DNA of 41,987 nucleotides. It comes from Pseudomonas putida. GTDB lineage: Bacteria > Pseudomonadota > Gammaproteobacteria > Pseudomonadales > Pseudomonadaceae. Numbering within the stretch: position 1 is the first letter of the stretch; the number at the start of each line of letters is the position of its first letter. Location of the stretch: contig NZ_JANHLE010000039.1 in assembly GCF_028682475.1 (NCBI RefSeq), positions 1-41,987 on the forward strand, given 5' to 3'. This document shows, in pieces, positions 9,424 through 17,393 of the stretch. The notes beneath the pieces were generated by a model. The model saw only the letters and a list, made by a program, of their open reading frames with translations, searched no databases and was not told the DNA's origin. A program made the translations under genes and the position numbers.

Positions 9424-11757
9424 ATGCCCATCTTAGCGAAACGCCTGAGTGTCGTATCGGCTGTCGTGCTGTTGTGCGCCGCGCTGTTGTGGGCGGCTGA
9501 CCGTCTGTGGCCTTTGCCGCTGCCGGCCGATGACCTGGCGCGCGTGGTGCTGGCTGAAGACGGCACGCCGTTGTGGCGTTTCGCCGATGCCGACGGGGTC
9601 TGGCGTTATCCGGTCAGTGCCGATCAGGTATCGCCCTTTTACCTGCAGGCGCTGCTGACCTACGAGGATCGCTGGTTCTACCACCATCCCGGGGTCAATC
9701 CACTGGCCCTGGCTCGTGCTGCCTGGCAAAACCTGCGCGGCGGACGGGTGCTGTCGGGTGGCAGTACCCTGTCGATGCAGGTCGCGCGGCTGCTCGATCC
9801 GCATGCGCGCACGCTGCCGGGCAAGCTGCGTCAGTTGTGGCGCACGGCCCAGCTGGAGTGGCACCTGAGCAAGGCGCAGATTCTGGAAATCTACCTCAAT
9901 CGCGCCCCCTTCGGCGGGACCTTGCAGGGCGTGGCAGCAGCCAGTTGGGCCTATCTGGGCAAATCGCCGCAACACCTGACGCCGTCTGAAGCGGCCATGC
10001 TCGCGGTACTGCCCCAGGCGCCAAGCCGCTTGCGTCCGGACCGGCACCCGGCACGCGCGCAAGCGGCCCGCGACAAAGTGCTCAAACGCCTGGCCGAGTA
10101 CCAGGTATGGCCCGAGCAACGCGTCATCGAGGCGATGGAAGAGCCATTGTTACTGGCACCACGTCAGGAACCTGCGCTGGCACCGTTGCTGGCGCGCCGC
10201 CTGAACCGGCCACACAGTCCGCCGCTGATCCGCACCACGCTCGATGCGGCGCTGCAGCGGCGCCTGGAAGACTTGCTGCTCGGTTGGCGCGCCCGCCTGC
10301 CCGAGCGCACCTCGGCGGCAATTCTGGTGGTTGAGGCGCAGACCATGGCGGTACGCGCTTACCTTGGCTCGGTCGACCTGAACGATGAGCGCCGTTTCGG
10401 TCATGTCGACATGATCACCGCATTACGTTCCCCCGGTTCGACCCTCAAACCGTTTCTCTATGGCATGGCCATGGACGATGGTCTGATTCATTCCGAATCC
10501 TTGCTGCAGGACGTGCCCAGACGCTACGGCGACTATCGCCCGGGGAATTTCTCCATGGGCTTCAGCGGCCCGGTGGCGGCCAGCTCCGCCCTGGCGCTGT
10601 CACTCAATCTGCCTGCGGTGCAGTTGCTTGAAGCCTATGGCCCCAAGCGCTTTGCCGCGCAGATGCGCAATGGCGGTGTGCCGTTGACCTTGCCCCCGCT
10701 GGCAGAACCGAACCTGTCGTTGATCCTCGGTGGCGCGGGCAGTCGCCTGGAAGACCTGGTGGCCGGTTACGGTGCGCTGTCTCGCGGTGGCTTGAGTGCG
10801 CCCATGCGTTTGCAGCCGGACGCACCGCTGCTCGAACACCGACTGCTGTCGCCAGGCAGCGCCTGGATCATCCGGCGCATTCTCAGTGGCCAGGCACGTC
10901 CGGACCGCGATCCGCATGCTGAACTGGTACAGCGTCCGCTGCTGGCCTGGAAGACAGGCACCAGCTATGGCTTTCGCGATGCCTGGTCGATTGGCGTCGG
11001 ACCGCGCTATCTGATCGGTATCTGGATCGGGCGCCCGGATGGCACACCGGTACCCGGACAGTTCGGCCTGGCGTCGGCGGCGCCGTTGATGCTGCAGGTC
11101 CATGATGTGCTGAGCAATCGCGACAGCCAGCGCGGTATTGCCGTGCCGGTGGCGGCGGTGCCGGATAATGTCGGGGTGGCCGCAATCTGCTGGCCGCTGG
11201 GGCAACCGCTGGCCCGCCAGGACAGCAATTGCCGGCGTCAGCGTTTTGCCTGGACCCTGGATGGCACCACGCCGCCGACTTTGCAGGCCGCCGACCAACC
11301 CCTGAGCGTCGGGTTGCGTGAAACCGTGTGGGTCAACGCACAAGGGCAGCGGGTTGATGCCAGTTGCCCGGGCGCTCAGGCCAGGGAGATTGCCTTGTGG
11401 CCTGCGCCGCTGGAACCCTGGTTGCCCCGCGTGGAGCGTCGCGAAGCACGGCTGCCCGCGGTAGATCCGCAGTGCCCACCGCAGGTAGCGGCCACGGCAC
11501 CGCCGCTGTCCATCGTCGGCGTGCGCCAGGGCGATCAACTGCGCCGTCCGGCTGCCAGCAGCGAACCGTTGCGTCTTGAGGTTTCGGCGCTGGGCGGCAG
11601 TGGGCGGCGCTGGTGGTTCCTCAATGGCGCGCCGCTCGGTGAGTCGCAGGGCCAGGAGCACTTGAGCGCTCGCTTCGAGCAGAGCGGGCGGGTGGAGTTG
11701 AGCGCGTTGGACGAGAGCGGCCAGACCGCGCGGGTCGAGTTTCAGATCAATGAATGA
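9424..11757 (+). CDS. pbpC: Penicillin-binding protein 1C
   Basis: A 777-residue bifunctional class A penicillin-binding protein (E. coli PBP1C is about 770). An N-terminal signal anchor (about 8-26) is followed by the glycosyltransferase domain with EDRWFYHHPG (catalytic Glu81) and GGSTLSMQ. The transpeptidase domain has SxxK at S339-K342 (STLK) and KTGTS at K510. The last 90 or so residues look like the PBP1C-specific C-terminal beta domain. It polymerises or repairs peptidoglycan at the inner membrane. The start at 9424 is set by GGAGG at 9415-9419. The family partnership with yfhM suggests a two-step defence: the macroglobulin traps invading proteases while PBP1C repairs the wall. That role is inferred from E. 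coli literature. Confidence 0.94.
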   Translation: MPILAKRLSVVSAVVLLCAALLWAADRLWPLPLPADDLARVVLAEDGTPLWRFADADGVWRYPVSADQVSPFYLQALLTYEDRWFYHHPGVNPLALARAAWQNLRGGRVLSGGSTLSMQVARLLDPHARTLPGKLRQLWRTAQLEWHLSKAQILEIYLNRAPFGGTLQGVAAASWAYLGKSPQHLTPSEAAMLAVLPQAPSRLRPDRHPARAQAARDKVLKRLAEYQVWPEQRVIEAMEEPLLLAPRQEPALAPLLARRLNRPHSPPLIRTTLDAALQRRLEDLLLGWRARLPERTSAAILVVEAQTMAVRAYLGSVDLNDERRFGHVDMITALRSPGSTLKPFLYGMAMDDGLIHSESLLQDVPRRYGDYRPGNFSMGFSGPVAASSALALSLNLPAVQLLEAYGPKRFAAQMRNGGVPLTLPPLAEPNLSLILGGAGSRLEDLVAGYGALSRGGLSAPMRLQPDAPLLEHRLLSPGSAWIIRRILSGQARPDRDPHAELVQRPLLAWKTGTSYGFRDAWSIGVGPRYLIGIWIGRPDGTPVPGQFGLASAAPLMLQVHDVLSNRDSQRGIAVPVAAVPDNVGVAAICWPLGQPLARQDSNCRRQRFAWTLDGTTPPTLQAADQPLSVGLRETVWVNAQGQRVDASCPGAQAREIALWPAPLEPWLPRVERREARLPAVDPQCPPQVAATAPPLSIVGVRQGDQLRRPAASSEPLRLEVSALGGSGRRWWFLNGAPLGESQGQEHLSARFEQSGRVELSALDESGQTARVEFQINE

Positions 11758-11759
11758 GC

Positions 11760-11780
11760 GGGCTGGGTGGCAGCCCCTTT
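11760..11780 (+). terminator. Probable terminator after pbpC
   Basis: GGGCTG (11760-11765) pairs with CAGCCC (11771-11776) across a GGTGG loop, followed by CTTTCTG. The hairpin starts three bases after the pbpC stop. The U-run is short, so termination may be incomplete. Confidence 0.5.
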
Positions 11781-11874
11781 CTGATTAGACGACCCTGCGC
11801 GCAGCACCTACGCTTGAACCTGACGAGGGAGCCGTCCTGGTGCTCTTGTATCTGTCGGGATCATGGAGCGTCAC

Positions 11875-13539
11875 ATGCGTCCGTTGGCCGTCGCGGTTCT
11901 CAGTCTTTCTTGGGCAAGCGGGCTGAGCGCCGGATCGCTGCCAGTGTTTCTCGATAGCAATGAAGTCGAACGCAGCCTGCCCGCGCCCAACCTGCCCGCC
12001 GACAGCTATCGGCCCAGTACACCGGTCTTGCATGTAGCCACCCCTGCGGCACCGTCGCTGCAACTGCCGATGAACACGCGGATCCTGTTGCACAAGGTGC
12101 GCTTTGTCGGCGGCACCCTCTATCCGTTGAGTGATCTGCGGGACAACTACCAGGCTCTGGTCAATCGCGAGATCACCCTGGGTGAGCTGGTCGAAGCCAC
12201 CCAGCGCCTGACCCGGCGTTATCAGCAGGATGGTTACCTGTTGTCCTACGCGTACCTGCCGCCACAGGACTTTGCCGATGGACACGTACAGGTTGTGCTG
12301 GTCGAGGGCTACATTCGCGACTATGAACTGCAAGGTGATATCGGCCCGGCGTCTGCCTATCTGGACACGCTAGCGAGCAAGCTCAAGGCCGAGCGCCCGC
12401 TCACGCGCAAGACCTTGCAGCGCTATACCGCACTGATGAGCCGGGTGGCTGGCGTTACGCTGCAGGCCCAGGTGCTGCCTGGCGACGCCAATGGCGCGAG
12501 CACCCTGGTTGTCCAGGCTGCGCGCCAGCCCATCAGCGCGACGCTGAACCTCAGCGATGGCAGCCGCGAGGACCTGCAGGCGCTGTTGGGTGTCAGCAGC
12601 AATGCCCAGACTGCGCTGGCCGAGCAAGTTAGTTTCACGGCGCTGTTTCCTCCGGGTGCTGAGCATGAGCATTACTACCGCCTGGACTACGCCCAGCACC
12701 TGGACAGCGAAGGCAGTCAGCTGAACCTGTCGGCCACACGCTTTCGCAGTGATCCAGCCGCTCTGGTTCGCCTGAACAACGGCACCGACCTCAAGCAGCA
12801 TCGTGAGCATGAGCGCTATTCGATTGGTTTGAGCCAGGTCGTGACAGCGTCACCCAGCGAGTGGCTCAACGTTGCCGGGCGTCTTTACGCAGTTAGCGAC
12901 GACACTGATTATCAGGCCGTCGGCTCGGTCTTCAACAGCCGCAGCCGTACCGACCTGCGCGCCCTGGCCTTCGAAGGCGACTGGCGCCAGGCCGATCCCC
13001 GGCAATTGCGCATCCTCAGTGTCGGCGCCTACCAGGGCATGGATTACCTGGGGGCGAACACCGACAGCGATATCGACCTGGACTTTCTGCGCCTGCGGGT
13101 GTCCGGGCTGCAGAGTGATCGCTATTTCGATCATTGGCAGGGTGTGGTTTCGGCGGTGCTGAACTGGAGCAACGACAGTTTGCCGGACAGCGAGCGTGCC
13201 GTATTTGGCGGCCAGCGTTTCGGTCGTGGTTATCCCGCCGACCAGGCTTCGGGGGACAAGGGCTGGGGTGTGGCTTATGAGCTGAACTACAGTTTCAAAT
13301 CCGATGGCCACGGGTTCAAGCTGGTGCAGCCCTATGTGGTACTGGATGCCGCGCGCAGCTGGTTCAACGAGCTTGAAATCCGCGACTCAAGGTTGTCTTC
13401 GGCAGCACTGGGGGTGCGCATTGGCGATGCACGCCACTACAGCATTGCCCTGGAAGCGGCCAAACCGATGTCGGACATCGCCCTCGACAGCCTCGACCGG
13501 CAGCCGCGTATTACCTTGAGTTTCAGTTTTCAACTGTAA
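11875..13539 (+). CDS. Two-partner secretion outer-membrane transporter (ShlB/FhaC/HecB family)
   Basis: A 554-residue TpsB protein. A signal peptide (MRPLAVAVLSLSWASGLSAG) is followed by a polar linker, a POTRA region at about residues 72-150 (ILLHKVRFVGGTLYPLSDL, then YLLSYAYLPPQDFADGHVQV), and a C-terminal 16-strand barrel. FGGQRFGRGYP near residue 450 holds the conserved RGY of the L6 loop that reaches into the barrel. The last residue is Leu after SFSFQ, less usual than a terminal Phe. GGAG six bases before the ATG at 11875 favours this start over the in-frame ATG at 11863. Known: TpsB exports one large beta-helical TpsA. No TpsA gene is in the window, so the partner is elsewhere or lost. 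Its 3' end overlaps the next, convergent gene by ten bases. Confidence 0.9.
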   Translation: MRPLAVAVLSLSWASGLSAGSLPVFLDSNEVERSLPAPNLPADSYRPSTPVLHVATPAAPSLQLPMNTRILLHKVRFVGGTLYPLSDLRDNYQALVNREITLGELVEATQRLTRRYQQDGYLLSYAYLPPQDFADGHVQVVLVEGYIRDYELQGDIGPASAYLDTLASKLKAERPLTRKTLQRYTALMSRVAGVTLQAQVLPGDANGASTLVVQAARQPISATLNLSDGSREDLQALLGVSSNAQTALAEQVSFTALFPPGAEHEHYYRLDYAQHLDSEGSQLNLSATRFRSDPAALVRLNNGTDLKQHREHERYSIGLSQVVTASPSEWLNVAGRLYAVSDDTDYQAVGSVFNSRSRTDLRALAFEGDWRQADPRQLRILSVGAYQGMDYLGANTDSDIDLDFLRLRVSGLQSDRYFDHWQGVVSAVLNWSNDSLPDSERAVFGGQRFGRGYPADQASGDKGWGVAYELNYSFKSDGHGFKLVQPYVVLDAARSWFNELEIRDSRLSSAALGVRIGDARHYSIALEAAKPMSDIALDSLDRQPRITLSFSFQL

Positions 13540-13931
13540 TCGCGTGGCTTGGGAAAGAGGTTATCCAGCGTTTCCAGCAGGCGGATGTGATAGACCGGTT
13601 TGCGAAACAGGTCCAGCACCTGAGGGCGCAGCAGGTCACTGATGTCGTCCATGTCGGCATGACCGGAGGTGACGATCACCGGCAAGTGTTGGCGGGCAGT
13701 GTGCTCGCGCAGGCGCTTGATCAGTGAAATGCCACTTTCTTCCGGCATGCGCAGGTCGGTGATCACCAAGGCCACGTCCGGGTGGCGGGTGAGCTGCTGC
13801 AGGGCGAGTTTTACCGAGGTGGCCGTGTGGCAGCAGAAACCTTCGCCCTCAAGCAGTTCGGCAAGTTCCAGCAACGCACCCTCTTCGTCATCCACCAGGA
13901 GAATCTGTTCACGCAGAGAGGAGGTTGGCAT
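13530..13931 (-). CDS. Single-domain response regulator (receiver only)
   Basis: A 133-residue CheY-like receiver with every signature residue: acidic pair D14-D15 (LLVDDE), phospho-acceptor D59 (VITDLRMP), T88 (VIVTSG) and K111 (LFRKP). There is no output domain; the protein ends about 20 residues after the receiver. It is the last minus-strand gene of a group with the PprB-like regulator (69 bp upstream) and the prepilin peptidase. Inference: it acts as a phosphate sink, a shuttle, or a partner of a histidine kinase encoded elsewhere, since none is in the window. Confidence 0.92.
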   Translation of the reverse strand: MPTSSLREQILLVDDEEGALLELAELLEGEGFCCHTATSVKLALQQLTRHPDVALVITDLRMPEESGISLIKRLREHTARQHLPVIVTSGHADMDDISDLLRPQVLDLFRKPVYHIRLLETLDNLFPKPRDYS

Positions 13932-13999
13932 GGTGTATTTCCATTACAGGTCAAAGGTCAGGCCGTTCAGTCCATGAAGCCCGCCGCCAGGAAGCGGGC

Positions 14000-14782
14000 C
14001 TAGTGCGCTGTTGTCCGCAGGTGCAATGGCGAAGTGCTCGATGACAGCGCCAGCGCCAGCTGCGTGCGGTTGTGCATATGGGTCAGGCGCAGTACCTGGG
14101 AGACGTAGAGCTTGACGGTGTTTTCGGTGATGCCCAGTTCGCAGGCGATCTGATAGTTGGTCTTGCCCTGGCTGACCAGGCGCGCGACTTCCAGTTGCCG
14201 GGGGGACAGTTGTTCGAAGTTGCCCGGAAGGTTCTCGGCGACCGGCTCGTTCTCGACGTCGGTGGCGCGACGGTGTGCACCCAGGCCCCGGGCTTTTTCC
14301 AGGTCCTGGTAAAGGTCGTCGATCGAGTCGGCCAGGTACTGCAGTTTCTGGTTGAGGTTGCCCAGCCGCTGTTGGTTTTGCTGTTGTTCCTGCAGTGCGG
14401 CCTCCTGGCGTTGCACGCCTTCGAGCAGTTCGTTCAGGTCCAGGGGTTTCTGGTAATAGTCGGCAAAGCCTGCGCGCAAGGCCCTGATCACATCCTGTTT
14501 GTCGGCTCTGTCAGTGAGCATGATGGCCTCGAAAATCCGCTGTTGCCCGGCAATCGTCCTCAAGGCACCGAACAGCTCAACGCCATCGCATTGCGGCAGG
14601 TGCAGAGTGCACAACACCAGGCCGATCGACGGGTCGGCGGCAAAGTTTTCGATAGCCTGGTTACTGGACAGGCAAGGCAGGCAACGGTAGCCATTGCGCT
14701 CGAGAAATTCACACAGCTCTGCGACGACCAGGGGGTGGTCATCGACGACCAACACTTTTACTTCACTGAGGTTCCTGTTCAC
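14000..14782 (-). CDS. PprB-like LuxR-type response regulator with an atypical receiver
   Basis: A 260-residue regulator: N-terminal receiver (about 8-120), a Gln-rich coiled coil (about 125-165), then a LuxR/NarL helix-turn-helix (about 190-240) with LSPRQLEVARLVSQGKTNYQ and GITENTVKLYVSQVL. The receiver keeps D14-D15, T90 and K112, but the phospho-acceptor position in VLCTLHLPQCDG is Thr59 rather than Asp. The length, the architecture and the place next to an FppA-like prepilin peptidase match P. aeruginosa PprB, which controls Flp pili and adhesins; this assignment is from memory of that locus. Lack of the Asp suggests phosphorylation-independent control. No tad/rcp target operon is present here. 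Confidence 0.82.
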   Translation of the reverse strand: MNRNLSEVKVLVVDDHPLVVAELCEFLERNGYRCLPCLSSNQAIENFAADPSIGLVLCTLHLPQCDGVELFGALRTIAGQQRIFEAIMLTDRADKQDVIRALRAGFADYYQKPLDLNELLEGVQRQEAALQEQQQNQQRLGNLNQKLQYLADSIDDLYQDLEKARGLGAHRRATDVENEPVAENLPGNFEQLSPRQLEVARLVSQGKTNYQIACELGITENTVKLYVSQVLRLTHMHNRTQLALALSSSTSPLHLRTTAH

Positions 14783-14915
14783 ACGCTACTCCCTGCTGAT
14801 AAGCCCCTCTCTCCCGGAGCCTGGGGTTTTGCAATCGGTCGTCAACTCACTAGAAAGTAGTCGTACTTTGCGTTCATGTAAAAAACGTGCACGGGCCAGA
14901 GACAGGCTTGGGCGA

Positions 14916-15386
14916 CTAATGGATCCAGACACTGGCCAGGACAAAACCCGCCAGTATGAAGGGGGCAAAGGGTTGTTTGTTTGCCGATTCCTCAGTCAAT
15001 TGCTTGATGCGGTTCTTGACCTTCTGACTCAACAGGGACCACAGCCAGCGACGGCTGGAGAGCCAGATCAGCACGGCAATCCCGGCGCCGATGAAGGTGC
15101 CCAGCACATACATGCGATCGGTCGCCAGGGCCAGGGCCGCGAGTAGCTTCACATCACCCGCGCCAAAGCGCCCGAGCATGTAACCGGGCAGAGTCAGGAG
15201 CATGACGATGGCCAGTGCCCAGCCGCCTTCACTGGCGTCGGCGCCGATCCAGGTGTGTCCGGTCATGAACAGGTAGGCCAGGGCGCAGGTCGCCGCGCCG
15301 AGGGTCAGGGTGTTGGCGATCTGGCGCTCACGCACATCTTGTTCAGCGCACAAGGCAAGCCACAGCAGCAGAACAATGCTTTGCAT
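14916..15386 (-). CDS. Type IV prepilin peptidase, CpaA/TadV/FppA type
   Basis: A 156-residue inner-membrane aspartic protease of family A24, without the N-methyltransferase domain of PilD. The two catalytic Asp are D17 (EQDVRERQIAN) and D78 in the GxGD motif (GAGDVKLL). About four to five hydrophobic helices are visible. The family cleaves the leader of Flp-type pilins and pseudopilins. In P. aeruginosa the corresponding fppA lies between pprB and tadF/pprA, and the order here is the same. Its stop is 133 bp from the PprB-like gene. It starts 74 bp from a divergent 42-codon gene that carries a pilin-like segment, the only candidate substrate in view. Confidence 0.88.
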   Translation of the reverse strand: MQSIVLLLWLALCAEQDVRERQIANTLTLGAATCALAYLFMTGHTWIGADASEGGWALAIVMLLTLPGYMLGRFGAGDVKLLAALALATDRMYVLGTFIGAGIAVLIWLSSRRWLWSLLSQKVKNRIKQLTEESANKQPFAPFILAGFVLASVWIH

Positions 15387-15460
15387 TGGCGAAATGCATC
15401 CCTTTGTGGTGAATGATTCTATGCTGTCAGTCAGGTGTCACTGTCAGGGTAGACGCGATC

Positions 15461-15589
15461 ATGAAAGCAAGCCTGGTCGGAAGGCAAAAAGGCGCTGTGG
15501 CGCTGGCGTTCATTGCGGTATTCGTGATCTTTTTTACGCTGTTCCCTGCTGCGCTCAGCGACAAGGCCCAAGCGAGCCGGCAACGGTGA
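15461..15589 (+). CDS. Tiny pilin-like (TadE/TadF N-terminus-like) peptide
   Basis: A 42-residue reading frame: MKASLVGRQKG, then AVALAFIAVFVIFFTLFPAA, then a short basic tail. A basic leader ending in Gly followed by a hydrophobic segment resembles the start of TadE/TadF/TadG pseudopilins (QxGAxAxEF), but the usual Glu at +5 is Ala. Family members run to 130-200 residues, so this is either a truncated relic or a mini-pilin. The stop (15587-15589) overlaps the GTG of the next gene (15586) by four bases, an arrangement typical of coupled translation. It lies divergently beside the prepilin peptidase. No strong ribosome site is seen. Too small for certainty, but the context is suggestive. Confidence 0.5.
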   Translation: MKASLVGRQKGAVALAFIAVFVIFFTLFPAALSDKAQASRQR

Positions 15590-16803
15590 GTGGCGTGGCA
15601 CGGTTGTTCGGGCGTTGGCGTGGGCGCTCGACACCGGTGATTGCCGAGCCGGAGCCACCGGCCAGTGTGCCCGCCGTGGGATTGCAGATAGGGCTCGACG
15701 ATGGCGCCAGGGTACAGCGCCTGGCCGGCCCATTGCGTGCGGCGCTGGCGTTGCCGGCGCACAGCGAGGTGCGATTGCAGGACTATGTGCAACCCTACAG
15801 TCTGGTGGTGCTTGAGGGGGCGCCCATGGACTGGCAGGCGCAGCCGTTGGACCTGGATTTCAAGGCGGTCGGTGGCGGTACGCTGCATACCCGAGGCTGG
15901 TTGCTGGGACAGCCCGGCAATTGGCTGCTACAGCTGTTTGATATCGGCGATCTGTTGCAACATCGCCAGCAGTCGCTGGGCGCAGAGCGCCAACGCCACC
16001 TGATGAGTCATTTGGCCTGCGAATTACGCAATTGCAGTATCGAGCGTCTTGAGCACGTGGCCCGGGAGCAATTGCAATGGCTGGTTAGGCATTGGCGGGC
16101 CAGCGGTGGGCGGATCCTGCTGCCTGGGGAGCAGGGCTGGCAGACCTATGCCAGAAGCAACGACCCACTGCAGTGGCCCAGTGATGATGTGATCGGGCGT
16201 CTCCTGGATCGACGGGGTCCGGGGCAGATGGTCTCAAGCACCGAGCATGCAGACCTGCAGGCACTACTGCCGCAGGTCGATATTTACCTGCTGCCATATG
16301 CCCACGGGCATAGTGTCCAGGCCTGGCTGATTTGTGCCGATCCGCTTGAGCCGCTGGTTGCGGCGGATGCGCTCAGTGCCTGTGCCGCCTATGCCGAGCC
16401 TCTGGTCAGCCGTTTGGCTGTATTCGATCTGCAACAACACCGCGAGCGCCTGGACAGCCTGCAACTGCAGCTCGGCGCCGGGTGGTGGCAGTGGCGTTTG
16501 AACGAAGCGATGTTGCAATTGGACCCCAGCCTGGCAAGTAGTCTGGGGATGCCGAGTCAGTTGACCATCAGTCAGTGGCTGAGCCGCGTGCACCCGGCCG
16601 ACCGCGAAGCGGTGCAACTGGCCCTTGGTGAGCTGCAGCGCGACGGTTGTGCCTTGCACTTGAGTCTGCGCCTGCTCGACAACAAGCTGCCGGCCACTGC
16701 CCGCTGGTATCGCCTGTGTGGGCAAGTGCGTGGCAGTGGCCAGCAACGTCGCCTGCAAGGTTTCATGCTCGATATCAGTGACATCAAGTGTCAGCAACGC
16801 TAG
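15586..16803 (+). CDS. PAS-domain protein without kinase domain (possible PprA-like remnant)
   Basis: A 405-residue soluble protein read from GTG 15586, which overlaps the preceding stop as GTGA; the frame is open further upstream, but that part runs antisense through the prepilin peptidase gene and has no start signal. The C-terminal 110 residues look like a PAS/PAC domain: GWWQWRLNEAMLQLDPSL, WLSRVHPADREAVQLAL, and the PAC ending RRLQGFMLDISDIKCQQR. The first 290 residues match no family I know, though AERQRHLMSHLACELRNCS recalls a dimerisation helix. The protein ends right after the PAC motif with no histidine-kinase, GGDEF or other output domain. In P. aeruginosa the sensor kinase PprA occupies this place, so truncation of such a sensor is plausible but unproven. 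Confidence 0.72.
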   Translation: MSGVARLFGRWRGRSTPVIAEPEPPASVPAVGLQIGLDDGARVQRLAGPLRAALALPAHSEVRLQDYVQPYSLVVLEGAPMDWQAQPLDLDFKAVGGGTLHTRGWLLGQPGNWLLQLFDIGDLLQHRQQSLGAERQRHLMSHLACELRNCSIERLEHVAREQLQWLVRHWRASGGRILLPGEQGWQTYARSNDPLQWPSDDVIGRLLDRRGPGQMVSSTEHADLQALLPQVDIYLLPYAHGHSVQAWLICADPLEPLVAADALSACAAYAEPLVSRLAVFDLQQHRERLDSLQLQLGAGWWQWRLNEAMLQLDPSLASSLGMPSQLTISQWLSRVHPADREAVQLALGELQRDGCALHLSLRLLDNKLPATARWYRLCGQVRGSGQQRRLQGFMLDISDIKCQQR

Positions 16804-16813
16804 GCCCGCGCCT

Positions 16814-17374
16814 TCAGCGCGGCGGATAGTTCGACAAGGCGTTCATCACCGTTTCCTGGATCGCATTGCTGCGTTCTTCCGGGCTTGGCGGGTAGTTGTT
16901 CATGATCTGCTCGGCACTGCCGCGCCACACCAGCTTGCCATCTCTGGCGTCGAACATATCGACCTGGATGGTCGCCACCTTGTAGTCAACGCTGCGGGTC
17001 TCGTTGTACATCGGCCCGCCCCAGTAGTTACCCCAGTAGCCGCCCCAGGCCCCACCATAGTTGGTAGTGATCTGCTGCTGACGCTGTTCGACGATCAGGT
17101 AAGTCTGCACTTTCAAATCGCCTTTGCTGCTGCCCTGGGCCGGGCGCAAACCACGCTGATCCAGCTGGCCGGTAACGGCCTGGCGGATGCGCTGTTCGGT
17201 CAGGTCGCTCTTGATCCGCGGGTCGTCGGGGCGGTACTGCAGGGCCGGTTCCTGCCAGACCCAGCTGCGATAGGCAGTAAAGTCGCGGCTGGCGTCATAG
17301 TCCTGAGTGACGTTGTGGCTCTGGCAAGCCCCCAGAAACACCACGAGTGAAAGTAAAGCGAGACGGCACAACAT
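16814..17374 (-). CDS. DUF4136 lipoprotein
   Basis: A 186-residue lipoprotein with signal MLCRLALLSLVVFLGAC (lipobox LGAC, Cys17). The mature part has the DUF4136 pattern: DYDASRDFTAYRSWVW near the start, a middle segment GDLKVQTYLIVEQ, and a C-terminal strand VATIQVDMFDARDGKLVWRG. A Gly/Tyr/Trp-rich insert (about 107-125) interrupts it. The function of the family is unknown; an outer-membrane or periplasmic place is expected. It lies 19 bp after the next DUF4136 gene and likely shares its transcript. It converges on the PAS gene with a 10-bp gap. Confidence 0.9.
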   Translation of the reverse strand: MLCRLALLSLVVFLGACQSHNVTQDYDASRDFTAYRSWVWQEPALQYRPDDPRIKSDLTEQRIRQAVTGQLDQRGLRPAQGSSKGDLKVQTYLIVEQRQQQITTNYGGAWGGYWGNYWGGPMYNETRSVDYKVATIQVDMFDARDGKLVWRGSAEQIMNNYPPSPEERSNAIQETVMNALSNYPPR

Positions 17375-17393
17375 GATGGATCTCCAATTGCCT

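Noticed and set aside
15310..15585. N-terminal extension of the PAS protein upstream of GTG 15586
   Set aside because: It would run antisense through the prepilin peptidase and its promoter and through the 42-codon frame; residues look random and there is no ribosome site.
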